A stretch of DNA of 64,000 nt from Azadirachta indica (taxonomy: Eukaryota > Streptophyta > Magnoliopsida > Sapindales > Meliaceae). Position numbers and translations under genes: made by a program. Every line of letters begins with the position of its first letter. Within the stretch, counting starts at the first letter, position 1. Of this stretch, positions 1-12,863 are shown piece after piece. The stretch is from assembly GCA_022749755.1 (NCBI GenBank), contig CM040445.1, positions 4,361,182 through 4,425,181 of the forward strand, written 5' to 3'. The notes under the pieces are model-generated. The model ran no database searches, had not been told where the DNA came from, and was given only the letters and a program-made list of their open reading frames with translations.

Positions 1-3000
1 GCCCTTTGTATTGTTGCCAAGTGCCTCCCCCTGCACACATTTTTTCATGAGAAGAAAGAAATAAGACTAAATATCAGCTTTACTCGTATCTACCTCCCAG
101 TTGGTGAACCATCCCATTGGTTAAAATCATTAATTTGTTGGTTAGGCCCAAAAGAATTGATTACACAGTCCCAACTATTTAGTTTGAAAGATGCTTCAGT
201 CTTTTATTGGGTGATGTACACAATTGAACTACTTGTTTACCAAATTGTACAAAATAAATTTAGCTTACATATTGTCTAGAATCACGTGATGAGATATGTG
301 AGATAAATTATTTAGAATACAGCTCTCTTTAACTTTGATTATCTTTTCACGGAAAATATCTGGAAATAAATATGTTCTGCTTACCTCCTTCCATCCCATG
401 CTTTCCAGAATTCTTCTGGCATAACTACCAGTCCCAAATGACATTTTTAAGGCCTCAGCCGCAGCATCTTCCATACAAGTAGGATCAGGACATAGCCCCA
501 ATCCCTCATCACTGACTAGAGCACTCTTTTGTCCTGGACCCATACCAATTCCACCATGCAAGGCTCTTCTCTCAGCTGCTCTATCCCTATAACCGCCGCT
601 TCTGCGCTGGCAATACAGCGGAAAACTCATTACTAGGAAATATGGCACATGTTTTCTTTAAAAAGAAAGAAGGAGAAGAAAAGAATATTGCACACAATTC
701 GCCAGGTCATATGCAAGCAGCAATAGTAGACAAGACGCTTGAATTCAAGATGCTGAGATACATCCACTTTATAGTGCAAAGTCAACTTCTACTCAAAACA
801 AGAAACAATAGTTCTTGCACTATTTACAGTGTCATATACAAGAAACTGAGGATTTATAGCAAAAGCATTTATATCCACGAATGATAAAAGAGGCCAATCC
901 ATAAAATACCTGCCACATCCCAGTATATCAAATACACCCACTGGACACCTTTATAGATATATAATAATCCTACTAATATCTAGCTGACAGAAAATGTGGA
1001 CAATGAAGTTTGAGAGGTTAAGCTTAGCACAATATTTTGCAGCGCAAAACAATGCAAGAACCTCACCAAGAGTATTAGTTACTGCTACCAGCGCTATTAG
1101 CCCCTGTTATCACTCAAAACCATCTTCCCTGAAATTTCAAGGTCATATTGGAAGTCAACCAATTCTTTAAGTGTCCCTTATTCCCTCTCTATTTTAATGT
1201 ATCTTTGTTAACAGATATATAATAGGCATCTTAGCAACAAAAGATTACCTTTCCAAAGGCAGCGAGTCGATCCGGCAAAGTGGATATATCCTTGCTCTCT
1301 GTGACTCCACCCAATTCTGATTCACCTTTTCGAATGGAGTAAGATAGCGGGAAAAATTCTGGGAAGCTCCATTCCTTTGTAGGGTTAGAAGAATCATAAG
1401 ACGACAAGGAAGCTAAATATTTTGCGCTAGGAATCCGCAATCTGTACACTTGTCCTGAAAGGGAGCAATAGTCAAGCAGCCACATAAGTTCACAACTATC
1501 AACTGTAGATATGAAAACAACACAGGGAGTTTGCCAGAATTCCAAATCATTGTCATCTGTGTTTATTCTTTTCCCCAAAACATGGAGCATACAAGATAAC
1601 TAATGACCTCACACTTGAAACACAAGGATTATACATGTTTTGGAATAATAAAAAGGCATATGCAAACCTGTTGTAACTCGTACCAGATCTCGACGAACTT
1701 CACATATTGGAGCAGTTTTCAGAAGACCACCACGAGAAGGCATTGAGGGATGGAGCTTCACAGACCGTCTCACCAAATGCCCAACTAGTCTAGCCACCTG
1801 CTCTTTTCCATGCTTTCTGCGTTCTGTGAACATTGACCAGTCCCATAATTCAACAACTGGGAACCCCAATGCTAGCTCTTCCTCAGGTTGACTAACTTGA
1901 CCATACTGTGATCGCCAATTTTCTTCATCCCAGGAAACATCTGTATTAAAAACCAATAATTTTCAATCCAAATATGGGAATTTTTTTCCCTCTATTTTAA
2001 TAATTAATGAATTTTTTTTATTGCCTTCCAAAGAGAACAATTCAAGAGTTTGACACTTAGTAGAATACATTGGTGTGTATAATAAATCTAGCTCTAAATC
2101 AATTAATATCTAGAAAAAATAGGTATTAATCTGTGCTCTTTAGAGGAGAAAACCATATATAGAGAATATATAAGCAGTGAAAATTTGGGAACCAAAGGGG
2201 ATATCAAGTGATTTATGACTAAAGGATAGGGATAAACCTTCTTCTAAGACTTCCTCACTTGAATGAGCAAAATCAGCCTCTGGGACCCACTCTCCTTCTT
2301 CTAGCTCAGAAGTATGATTATCTCCTGCATCCAAATAATATAGGTCCATTATGCCTGTTCTAGATTATTACAACAAATAAAACTTTGGTAAGATGATGAG
2401 AAGAAATGTGACAAACCATCGGCTGAAAACTTAAATTTATCCCCATCATCTGTTTCCAAAGCTATTACTGTGTCATTATCAGCATTAGCCACTTGGTTAT
2501 AACCAGACAGATAAAGGTCAATCAGCGTTTCTTCTAACCTGAATCCAATAAAATCCATTGTAGGAAAGCTATATTTAAGTGACAACTGATAGAAAGCCTT
2601 TGAAATGCACCAATGATATGCAGCAGCTGCAGTAGCTTACCATGCCGATGGTGGAGGTGGATTTTCCGAAGCTTTATTGGTAGTGTGCTCTGTATGTCCT
2701 GTTGATAAAAAGGACTAGTTAGGGCACTGGAAATTCTATAAGCAAGGGGGGCTGACCCAACCCACATAGAACAATTGAGACGCACACAAAAATTGACGGA
2801 AGTCACTGCACTGGAGTAGTGACGCCTGTTACAAGTTAACTGAAAATGTAAAGGAAACTTCACAAAGGCTCATCAACTGCCTCAGGAAATAGGAGAATTG
2901 AAGTACTTGTCAAGTAGTAGAATAACTGATTTATCAATATCTAATGGAGAAAATCTCTCTCTACCCGACTAGTCGCATTTGATCATGCTATCATAAAATT

Positions 3001-4352
3001 CAACCTTGAAACTCTATAACCGTCTCTCCCCAACTAGTCCCATTTGATCATGTGCTTTTAAAATTCCAACCTCGAAACTCTATCTATTGTAGTCCAGGCA
3101 ATGATGTCTATGTTCCGGCCTTATGCACATGGTATTCACTTTCATGGACTTGCTTTTAGGCTTCTCACATGCATCCTTCACCCTCACAGATTTGCTTTCA
3201 GGCTTTACCCAAGTGTCTTTCACCTAAAACATGTCTACTTACCTAGGATCCCAAGGCTTATGAGCACTCCCAGGCTCACCTTCCTAGCGTTGTGAGATGT
3301 ACTCTCTCCCCAACCAAACCCAACATCTGCAAGGCCCTCAACTGGGTTGGGTGAGTTGTTACTTTCAAGCTAAAATCTAGACTGATGCAAGCACTTCTAC
3401 AGGGTCAGAAATTTACAATCCAAAGACACAATTAAAAGGATAACAGTGATCATTTGGTCCAGAAAACATCCACTATATTCACAAGTACAACCACCACACA
3501 AAGCCAAACTATCAGCTGCCATGCAGTTTGCCAGGCATAATCAGGATGCTGGTTGTGTGAATACTATGCTGTCATGGCATGCTATATAGATATGAAGAAT
3601 TGGTCTTCATAAATCACATCATATACACAGACAACATGATAAATATAATCAAATAACGGTTGGCAAGCTCACCTTGACTGGATTCACCCTGACCACTTTT
3701 TACGTGCCTGTAAGCTTCAGATTCCTCTGGCCACATCAAAGTGTGGTCCTCGTTATCACCACATTCTAGTTTACATTGCTCCTCTTGCACAAGATTATCA
3801 GTGGCAGCTCCTTCACATGGACTTCTATCGGAATCATTAGCCTGATACGTTTATGGGAGTAATACTTAGAATTGATATTCCCAAAATGGCAAGAAATTAA
3901 TAGTCGCGACAAAACAACATGACTAAAAACAAATAAATAAAAGAAAACCCGACTGTGTGTTACCTTATGAGACTCCAAGAGCACATAATTCCCATTTTCA
4001 AATTTGTAATAAAGACCATCTCCACTACTATAGTACCAGCCAGCGGCTGGATCATGGTAGAATCCACTACTGCAGGAACGTGAATTAACATAAGAATGAA
4101 AATTTATCAAAAATATATTTCAATATAGCAGTCGCCTTAAAAACATTGGAAATCTGTTTACTGGATAAACCGAGCGATCAATTACGAAAGCAATTGATTA
4201 CTATTAGCAACAACAATCTTGATCACCCAAAAAATAAAATAAAATAAAATAAAGAACCTGGCATGAAAGAATAGCTGGGTTGTTTCGTCCCACACAAAGC
4301 GATTGCTGCTTTCCAATTTTTTAGAATCATCTAGTTCTTCTGTTCCCGCCAT
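1..4352 (-). CDS. OCRE and G-patch domain protein (D111/G-patch family), 3' end outside window
   Basis: Ten exons were read on the minus strand: 4352-4258, 4069-3964, 3841-3673, 2698-2641, 2538-2417, 2354-2238, 1940-1668, 1454-1249, 606-385 and 30-1. The last exon runs off the window. Codon phases agree at every junction, giving 456 codons before the final exon. Residues about 24-64 form an OCRE domain, with aromatic octamers such as FYHDPAAGWYYSSGDGLYY. A motif YRDRAAERRALHGG, typical of the linker in RBM5 and AGGF1 type proteins, precedes a G-patch that begins ARRILESMGWKEGEALG. These domain pairs occur in nuclear RNA-binding and splicing proteins, so a splicing-related role is inferred. 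The closest match I recall is Arabidopsis At5g26610. No FHA domain was seen. The start is the first ATG, directly before the OCRE domain. The exon 9 acceptor at 608-607 was chosen because it alone keeps phase. Confidence 0.86.
2956..3082. repeat. Two-copy tandem duplication of about 63 bp in an intron
   Basis: Two adjacent diverged copies (about 2956-3018 and 3019-3082) share the order CTCTCT, CGACTAGTC or CAACTAGTC, ATTTGATCATG, AAAATTC and GAAACTCTAT. The pair lies in the intron between exons 3 and 4 of the OCRE/G-patch gene. It is followed by CT-rich sequence with repeated GGCTT words. No coding signal was seen. Confidence 0.65.
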
Positions 4353-5608
4353 TTATTTTATCCTCTTTCTGCCTCTCTTCCTGCGACGAGTTGGTATATA
4401 TTAAACTCACCGTTAGTTACCAGACATAGGATCGAAGAAGGCTTTTCTCTTTTGGAAAATAACACGTTTTTGGCAATCCTCCGTGAGAAATAGCTCCATT
4501 TGACAAGTTTAGCAGTTTGCACGTGTTATCTAATGCGCCAGCACAGCATCAACCGGGAGAAAGACGAGTTTTGCACGTGCGTTTTCGTGGACTGACCCAA
4601 CGATTAAGCGGGCCGAGTGGACGAACCCATTAAAGGTTCAGTTAAAAGTCGAGAACCATAAATGGGCTTAGTAAGCCAAAAAAGCCCAATTGAGGTAAAT
4701 GCGATTACCTCAAAACGCAGTAATAATGTAATCGTTTGATCAGAGTTTTGATAGTTGGTCAACTTTAAAGTGCTTTTTATTTTAAAAGAAATGATGCAAT
4801 TTATGTGTCGTATATGTAATGAACAAAAGAAAAATTGAATAGGTTTGAAGCGCATGTTAAGAAAGAGAGCAGACGGACGAAAGAGCTAGCATGCATCATG
4901 CATCATGCATACATGCATGGTCACTAAATTCGGCTGACACGTGATGAAATGTATCGGCAACACTTGGAAAATAAAAAGAAATAAAAAAGAAAATAGGACA
5001 CAAAACTCTAATCATACTTGCTTTGTCGTTTTTGGGAATCGGTCGGCTTTGTCACTAATTTGAAGCGAGCAAGTACTTTAGTAAGAAGACGATAACCGAT
5101 GCGTTACGTTCTCATATTGCTGCTGCTGGTAGTACTTACTCGACAAGTAATAAATACGCGCGTCGAGAATCCAAAACAAAATGTACAATACAAGCCATCT
5201 TAGACATTGTCGTTTCGACGGTTGCGACAAATATTAGTTTGTTGGGTTTTGGCTACTTGGCTTGGTGTTTGTTGTCCTCCACCACGGCTGCGTCCATGCA
5301 TACATGCTCATTAGTATTACTACTCTCTAAGTACTGTTTCAGCTCAACTCAGCTCAGCTCACTGCACATGCACATGCGCATGCGACGTGGCATCTGCTCA
5401 ACTGTCATCGTGGCTTGTTAGCTCCAGCCACGTGGAATGAAGGTGCATACTGCTGAACACATGTCAGACGACTCGGCCTCCTCCATGTCCACGTGCTCCA
5501 TGTGTTCGTCGCATGCAGTAAACCAGATCCATAGTAATTCGATTTTAGCAGAAGCCTTTTTTTTTTTTTTTTTAAATTTTTAAAACTACAAAACAACGAC
5601 TTATAATC
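4353..5608. other. Intergenic region upstream of the OCRE/G-patch gene
   Basis: I see no gene here. Short open frames lack homology that I can recognise. The stretch holds a concentration of CACGTG and CATGCA words, listed separately, and a T-rich run at 5558-5574. It ends at the left flank of the copia element. Confidence 0.6.
4520..5495. promoter_or_regulatory. Cluster of G-boxes (CACGTG) and RY (CATGCA) motifs
   Basis: CACGTG occurs at 4520-4525, 4575-4580, 4938-4943, 5429-5434 and 5490-5495. A run of overlapping TGCATG/CATGCA words lies at 4889-4920, about 20 bp from one G-box, and further CATGC/GCATG words lie at 5296-5390. bZIP and bHLH factors bind G-boxes, and B3 factors of the ABI3/FUS3 type bind RY motifs. 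The cluster lies upstream of the OCRE/G-patch gene, but whether it controls that gene is unknown. Confidence 0.4.
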
Positions 5609-6305
5609 TGAAATTGTAAAGTTCACTTTTGATGAACAGTATTATATAAATAAATAGTATTATATTTATAAATAGTATCGTATCATATGTGAGCACCGAA
5701 ATACATCGAAAGTGCAGCTACTCTTTTTTGACTTTATTTACTAATGAGGTTGGTGTTAAGTAGAAAAAGTTTGAATTTAAATAATAGTTAATAGGTGAAG
5801 AAAATTGTGAAGTAAATTGTAGAATGTACGTAGAAAAAGAGGAGAAAGAAATCACTACAAATACCTCACCCTTTTCACCATTCTATCTATCCCAAAATTA
5901 TCTTTCGAGAGCTTTTACAAAGAGAGAAAAATTAGTTTCTTCTTTGTGTCGTATTCTTCACTTAGAGTTGTTTTTCCAATTTCGAGAGAGAGTATGAAAT
6001 ACTCCTATTTAAAGAGTTGTTCTTTCATTGTTATTAGAAAAAAAGAAAGTTGTAATCCTCACTTTAAAATAGTAAAATACTTTTATATTTGCCCGTGGTT
6101 TTTACCCTAATTTGTTTAGAAATTTTCCACGTAAAATATTTGTGTTGATTTATTTTACTGCTTTATTTTACTATGGACGATTATACTTCTTACTTATTAT
6201 TGTTATTTTGATGGATGGTTATACCTCCTACATAACGTTTATTTTCATTGTTTTTTCAATTTCATTGTAGTTGCATGCTTTGCTTCGACCTCTAATTTCC
6301 TAACA
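5609..6305 (+). repeat. 5' LTR of the copia element
   Basis: About 697 bp, starting TGAAATTGTAAAG and ending CCTAACA. It carries three 18-bp tandem units at 5631-5684. By eye roughly one base in ten differs from the 3' LTR, which suggests an old insertion. The exact left boundary is uncertain by a few bases because the TG at 5609 is offset by one base from the candidate target duplication. Confidence 0.85.
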
Positions 6306-6419
6306 GTGGTATTAGAGTTATTGGTTGTGTGGGTTACTGTTTATAATTATTATTTACAAGTATTATTGACAGTGAATTAATGAAATCCGATATAAGTGAG
6401 AAGCAGATAGTCATCAACA

Positions 6420-9400
6420 ATGGCAGCAAAATTTGAAATTGAGAAGTTCAACAGAAACAATTTTTCGTTGTGGAAAATGAAAATGAAGGCAATTTTAAGG
6501 AAGGAAAAGTGTCTAGCAACAACTGGCGAAAAACCCTCGAATATTAACACAGATAAGTGGAACGAGATGGACGGTGATGTAATTGCTGATCTATACTTGG
6601 GACTAGCCGATGGAGTATTAGTTAGTGTAGAGGAGATGAAGACAGTAAAGGAGATATGGGATACTTTGACAAAATTGTACAGGCCAAGTCATTACACAAC
6701 AAAATTTTCTTAAAAAGAAGACTTTACACTCTTTGAATGGCGGAATCTACATCGGTGACTGACCATATCAACATTTTAAAAACTCTATTTTCACAACTTA
6801 CAACGTTGGGATACAAAATAGAGGAAAATAAACGTGCAGAGATTCTACTTCAAAGTCTACCCGACTCGTATGATCAACTCATCATCAATCTAATAACTAA
6901 TGTCCAAATGGACTCTCTAGTCTTTACTGATGTTGTAGCTGTTATCTTAGAAGAAGAAAGAAGGCATAGAAACAAGGAAGATAGAAATGTGAGTTCGCAG
7001 CAAGCAAAAGCATTATCGATGACACGGGGAAGATCAACTGAACGTAAGTTCAGTGGGAGTCAGAATAAAGGTAGATCAAAATTAAGAAGTAAGAAGAATG
7101 TCAAGTGCTACAATTGTGGCAAGAAAGGGCAAGTCAAAAAGGATTGTTAGAATAATAAGAAGAGTGGAGATTCCGAGACATCAAAGGCACAGGGTTGTGT
7201 TGCAAGTACCTCAGATGATGGTGAAGTACTATACGGTGAGGTAACAACGATTGTTGAAGGCAGAAAACGACTTGTTGATGTTTGGCTTGTAAACTCAAGA
7301 GTAACATGGCACATAACCTCTCGAAGAGAATGGTTTCACATATATGAACCTATCTCTGAAGGATCTGTATACATAGGTGATGATCACGCCCTGGAGATCG
7401 CCGGTATTGGTACTATCAAGAAAAAAATGCACAATAAAATATCTCGAATTATTAAAGAGGTACGACATGTCAAAGGCCTGAAGAAGAATCTATTATCTTT
7501 AAGACAATTAGATAATCTTGAATGCAAAACCCATATTAAGAATAAGATTATGAAGATTGTTAGAAGAGCGCTTGTGGTTTTAAAGACAAAAAAGATTACT
7601 GCAAATCTATTTATACTTAAGAGAGAAACACAACAGAAAGCTGATGAGTGTGTTGCTTCAACTAGCAAAGGAGAAGAATTGACAATGATGTGGCATCTTA
7701 AACTCGGCCATATTTCAGAACAAGGTTTGAAGATTCTCTCCGATCAAAAGCTACTTCTAAGACTTAAAGCGGTGAAACTACCGTTTTACGAGCATTGTGT
7801 TATAAGTAAGCAGCATAGGTTGAAATTCAATAGATCTAATGCTGGGAGCAAATGCATTCTAGAGTTCATTCATTCTGATATTTGGGAATCACCGGAAGTG
7901 TCTCTTGGAGGAGCAAAGTATCTTGTGACTTTTATTGATAATTACTCCAGAATATGTTGGGTATATCCAATTAAGAAAAAGTCAGAAGCGTTTCCAGTGT
8001 TCAAAGACTTTAAAGCGCGAGTGGAACTTGAATCTGGGAAGAAAATTAAGTGTTTGTGAACAGACAATGGAAGAGAGTATACAGACGGTGAGTTTCTTGC
8101 ACTATGTAAGTAAGAATGTATTGAAAGATAGTTCACGGTACCATACACTCCGCAGCAAAATGGAGTGGCAGAGAGGATGAACAGAACTCTTGTAGAAAGG
8201 ATGAGAGCTATATTGAGGATTGCGGGACAACCCAATTCATTTTGGACAGAAGCAGCAAAGACCGCTTGTTAAGTGATAAATCGGTCACCATCAACAACAA
8301 TTGAGTTGAAGACGCCGATCGAGATGTGGACTAGTAAACCAACTGATTACTCTCATCTACATTCATTTGGATGTCCTGTGTATGTAATGTACAATGCCCA
8401 AGAAAGAACGAAGTTAGATCCGAAATCTAGAAAGTGTATATTCTTGAGGTATACTGATAGTGTAAAGGGGTATCACTTGTGGGATCCTACTGTTTGCAAG
8501 GTTATAGTCAGCAAGGATGTTAATTTTGTAGAAGATCAAGTATAAGAAAAAGATGGAGATGATAGCACATTGAACATTGAAAGAAAGCTCAAAGACTATA
8601 ACATTACACATAGAAAATGATAAAGCACAAGAAATTTCAGACTTTTTTGAAGCATCACTAGAGCACGAGGTATAAGAACTAGTTAGGTTCGAGGCTCTAG
8701 AAATTCGTCAACCAACTTGGCACTCGGAGTATGTTAAGGAGAGTAATGTAGCATATTGTTTTCTAACGAAGAATGGCGAGTCTTCACCTTTTCATAAAGC
8801 TTCGAGTAGTTCATATGCATCTTTATGGATGACAACAATGTAGGAAGAAATTGAAGCTCTACATAAGAATAAAACGTGAGAACTAATACCATTACCACGT
8901 GGAAGAAAAGTCATTGGTAACAAATGGGTCTACAAGATCAAGCAAGATAACAATGATCAAGTGGAACGGTATCGTGCACGATTGGTGGTGAAAGGATATG
9001 CTCAAAAGGAAGGTATTGACTTTAACGAGATTTTTTCACTGATGGTTCTATTTACAACAGTCAGAGCAGTCCTGGTTATGTGTGCTACATTTGATTTACA
9101 TCTTGAACAGTTATATGTCAAAACAGGTAAGGATTGAAGAAGAAATCTATATGATCCAACCAAAAGGATTTACTAAAGCAGGCAAGGAGAACTTAGTTTT
9201 TTGGTTAAACAAATCTCTGTATGGTCTCAAACAGCGCCAAGGTATTGGTATAAGAGATTTGATTCCTTCATAATTAGCCTTGAGTACAACAGACTCAGTT
9301 CAAACTATTGTACGTACTACAAGAGGTTTGATGATGATAATTATTTCATTATTTTATTGTTGTTCGTAGATGACATGTTGGTAGTAGGCCCCAACAAAGA

Positions 9401-10290
9401 TCGAGTCCAATAATTGAAGGCATAGTTGGTTAGGGAATTTAAAATGAAGGACTTGGGACCAGCAAACAAGATTCTAGGGGTGCAAATTCACCGAGATAGA
9501 AATAATAGGAAGATTTAGCTATCTCAGAAGAATTATTTGAAAAAAATCTTACGACGCTTCAACATGCAAGAAAGTAAGCCAATTTTTACCCCACTTATTA
9601 ATTTCAAGTTATCCTTAAGTATATGTCCTAAAAATAAAGTAAAGAGGAGAGAGATGTCTCAAGTGCCATATGCATCAGCAATGGGAAGTTTGATGTTCGC
9701 TGTAATATGTACAAGACCAGACATTGCACAAGTAGTGGGAGCAGTTAGTCGTTTTATGGCGAATCTTGGTAAAGAGCATTGGGAAACTGTGAAGAGGATT
9801 TTGAAATACATCAAAAGAATCTTAGATGCTGCATTATGTTATAGAAGATCGGAATTCACTGTCAAGGGTTATGTGGACTCAGATTTTGTAAGAGATCTGG
9901 ATAAAAGGAAATCTACTATACGGTATGTGTTTACGCTTGTAGGGGAAGCTGTAAGCTGGGTTTTAAAATTACAAAATGTTGTGGCATTATCCACCACAGA
10001 AGTAGAATACATGGTGGCTACATAAGCTTGTAAGGAAGCTATCTGGATTCAAAGATTATTAGAAGAGATCGAGCAAAAACAAGATAATATCACTTTGTTT
10101 TGTGATAGTTAGAGTGTCTTACATATTGCAAGAAATTTAGCATTTCATTCAAGGACAAGGCATGTAGGGATTCAATATCATTTTGATCGAGAAGTAGTGG
10201 AAGATGGAAGTGTAAATATGCAAACGATACACACCAACTAGAACCTGGCAGATATAATGACTAAACTAATAAATACTGACAAGTTTATAT
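6420..10290 (+). pseudogene. Degenerate copia gag-pol
   Basis: Gag starts at 6420 (MAAKFEIEKFNRNNFSLWKM). It is broken by a stop near 6711 and ends in a zinc knuckle near 7105 that reads CYNCGKKGQVKKDC, where the usual histidine is Q. The protease active site near 7290 reads VNSRVT instead of DSGAT-like. Integrase is visible at about 7850-8280 (HSDIW, FIDNYSRICWVYP), with a stop near 8057 and frame changes after it. RT covers about 8860-9420 and includes LLFVDDMLVVG near 9358. RNase H is seen at about 9880-10280 (GYVDSDF, LSTTEVEYM), with a stop at 10023. Several lesions in each domain show it is inactive. Confidence 0.92.
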
Positions 10291-10383
10291 GGTGTAGATC
10301 CTCATATGGCCTAGTAAAAACGTAAGCAAGCATGGAATTGGTAAGTAAGAAGAGATTATCAAAAGTGACTTTAAGTGGGAGAA

Positions 10384-11099
10384 TGTAAAATTGTAAAGTT
10401 CACTTTTGATAAACAGTATTGTATAGATAAACAGTAGTGTATAAATGAACAGTGTCGTATCTATAAACAGTATTATACCGTATATAAGCACCGAAATACA
10501 CTAAAAGTGTAGCTACTCCTTTTTTACTTTTTTTTACTAATGAGGTTGGTGTTAGGTGGAGAAAGTTTGAATTTATGTAGTGGTTGATAGGTAGAGAAAT
10601 TTGTGGAGTAAATTGGAATATGTGTGGAAAAAGGGGAGAAGAAAACCACTATAAATACCTCACCCCTTTCACCATTCTATCCATTCCAAAATCATCCTTT
10701 GAGAGTTTCTACAAAGAGAAAAAAATTAGTTTCTTTTTTGTGTCGTATTTTTCACTTAAAGTTATTTTTCCTACTTTGAGAAAGAGTGTGAAATATTTTT
10801 ATTTAGAGAGTTGTTCTTTCTTTGTTATTAGAGAGAAAAAGAGTTGTAATCTCCACTTTAAAATAGTAAAATACTTCTATACTTACCCTTAGTTTTTATT
10901 CTAATTTGTTTAGAGGTTTTTCACATAAAATATTTATATCGATTTATTTTACTGTTTTATTTTACTATAAATAATTATACTTCCTACTTATTATTATTAT
11001 TTTGATGGATGGTTATACTTTATACGTAACGTTTATTTTCATTGTTTTCTCCATTTCATTGTACTTCTATATTTTGTTTCGACCTCTAATTTCCTAACA
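10384..11099 (+). repeat. 3' LTR of the copia element
   Basis: About 716 bp, starting TGTAAAATTG directly after the polypurine tract and ending CCTAACA. It has four 18-bp tandem units at 10408-10479. A TATA-like ACTATAAATACC at about 10649-10660 corresponds to ACTACAAATACC in the 5' LTR, so the TATA word is intact only in this copy. A small open frame inside (10584-10892) is an LTR by-product. Confidence 0.86.
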
Positions 11100-11105
11100 T
11101 ATAAT

Positions 11106-12747
11106 TTACGAGAAACCACCCGAAATTTATATACAATTTAACAACTGATCTGACGTTTTCATTTTTCTGTTTTATTAATGACTATGTTAGAACAATCAGC
11201 GTATTTACATAATGTGTGGAAGTTGTTTTAATTAAAAAAAAAAATCTTTTGAATTTGTGGTGAAAGTGAAGCAATGTCCCATGCTTCATCAACTTCTCGA
11301 CCAAAAACTGTGTGACGGCAGATAGAATTTTTTGCGATAAGGGACAAATCATTAAATGGATTATTTTTAACTGAAGGACTTTGTTATAGGGCCCGCAGCA
11401 GCGGTGATCAAGAACTTAATTTGCAGAAGTTGTCGGAAGTTTCTAGCAACGGCCAGAAAGACGCATTCTAACGAAATTACATCAGCGCAAATCCAGAACG
11501 TACCTAGCTACAGTCGTGGCTCGCACTATTCGAGTTGCTTCTACACATTTCGTTAGTGGTAATTACGATATAATTTTAAAAAATTTTTAATAGTAACTCG
11601 TATTGGTTACAGATTTTCTTAAATGACCATCATAAAATATATATTATAAAAATGATCACTTTGAATCAAAATATTTTCGTAAAAATTTTTTAAAAAATGA
11701 CCACCAAACATATTCACACAAAAATATTTTGATAAAAAAATTTGAGATAATCATTTTTAACAGACATTTTAAATAATAATTATTATAAAAAATTTATACT
11801 AAATGTTAATATTTTTGTTAAATTTACTATAATTTTTTTTTACAAATAATCATAACGCAGTAAGTAGTAAATAAATGAACTCTAATATTCACAAATTTTC
11901 AATTACATAAATTAATCTCTCATCGGAAATATCAAGTCAGACATTAAGTATGTTGATTGGCATTAGACTTCCTCGTTTCGCTTCGAGCTGAATATTGCTA
12001 TTTTAACTTCTCCTCGTTACAGTCATGATTGAGCAGAAACTCCATGCAATTAAAGGATGTGGCGTTTGTAATTAAAGCAGCGTGCAGCACAGACTCCATG
12101 AAACTTGGCTGCAATCAAGGATAGGCCTGGAGTAAAGAAGCTCGAGGAAACATCTAGAAAAGCAAATTGGAGATATGCCGAATAAAGACAAAATAACAGG
12201 AGGGGAATAAAGAAAAGATTTTTAAATGTCCTTCCAAAGTATATTGTAGGACCCTTAATCTTACTTTGATAGACCCCACCCGGGAAAAGGGGTCCCATGA
12301 TTTGTTTCCATGCAATCGTTTCTCTTAGAAATCTTGAAATCAGTTGTTTCCTTGTCATCGGACAGTTACCTTCACTCATAATTTTCCCTTTGAATTCATA
12401 GGGAGAAATCGCAGCAGTCTCAAAGTACAATACGAAGAAGCTACAGCACCTGACGTGGAAGAAGAGGAATAATGCAGATGATATTATCCCTTTATGAACG
12501 TGAGTCAGTCGTACTGCATTTCTTCAACAACGTTCACAAGTTATATTTAATTTGGAAATTATTCTTTAAGAAAGGCAAAGAACCCATCAATTACGGTTAT
12601 AGCCCTACAAATATTTGTCTGTAGAATGCCCCACGAAAGCAAAATTCACGCCCACTTGTACGTTGCTTCCATACAAAAGCAATTCACAACCATGCTTCTC
12701 TACACCTAAATATCACCTATAGATTCCATGATCTTCCCCCTAACTTC
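11106..12747. other. Intergenic region between the copia element and raffinose synthase
   Basis: AT-rich from 11560 to 11900, more mixed after that. An open frame at 12050-12430 on the minus strand has no features I recognise. The last several hundred bases are the likely promoter region of the raffinose synthase gene. Confidence 0.5.
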
Positions 12748-12755
12748 TATATAAA
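12748..12755 (+). promoter_or_regulatory. TATA box of the raffinose synthase gene
   Basis: TATATAAA lies about 110 bp before the ATG at 12864. Between them is a C- and A-rich leader typical of plant 5' UTRs. The spacing fits a transcript start near 12780. Confidence 0.6.
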
Positions 12756-12863
12756 CACCCTCAGTTCTTGCCTTTGTCACACAAACACAAACCTAGCTAA
12801 TCAGAACACACTCTATCGCTTTCATTCACTCTCAAAACATCTTGCAAATATCAGCTGTTTAGT

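Larger units (their letters stand above)
5609..11099 (+). mobile_element. Ty1/copia LTR retrotransposon, full length but degenerate
   Basis: Two direct LTRs (about 5609-6305 and 10384-11099) flank an internal region in plus orientation. A primer binding site TGGTATTAGAG (6307-6317) follows the 5' LTR and resembles the complement of initiator methionine tRNA with one change. A purine-rich tract TAAGTGGGAGAA (10372-10383) precedes the 3' LTR. The order gag, protease, integrase, RT, RNase H identifies the copia superfamily. A candidate target duplication TATAAT lies at 5602-5607 and 11100-11105, with one extra base before the left LTR. The internal frame has many stops and frameshifts, so the copy cannot make its own proteins. 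Confidence 0.93.

Noticed and set aside
10584..10892. Open frame of 102 codons in the 3' LTR
   Set aside because: It is part of the LTR and is not open in the corresponding 5' LTR.
12050..12430. Minus-strand open frame of 126 codons
   Set aside because: No recognisable domain or homologue, and AT-rich surroundings. Likely chance.
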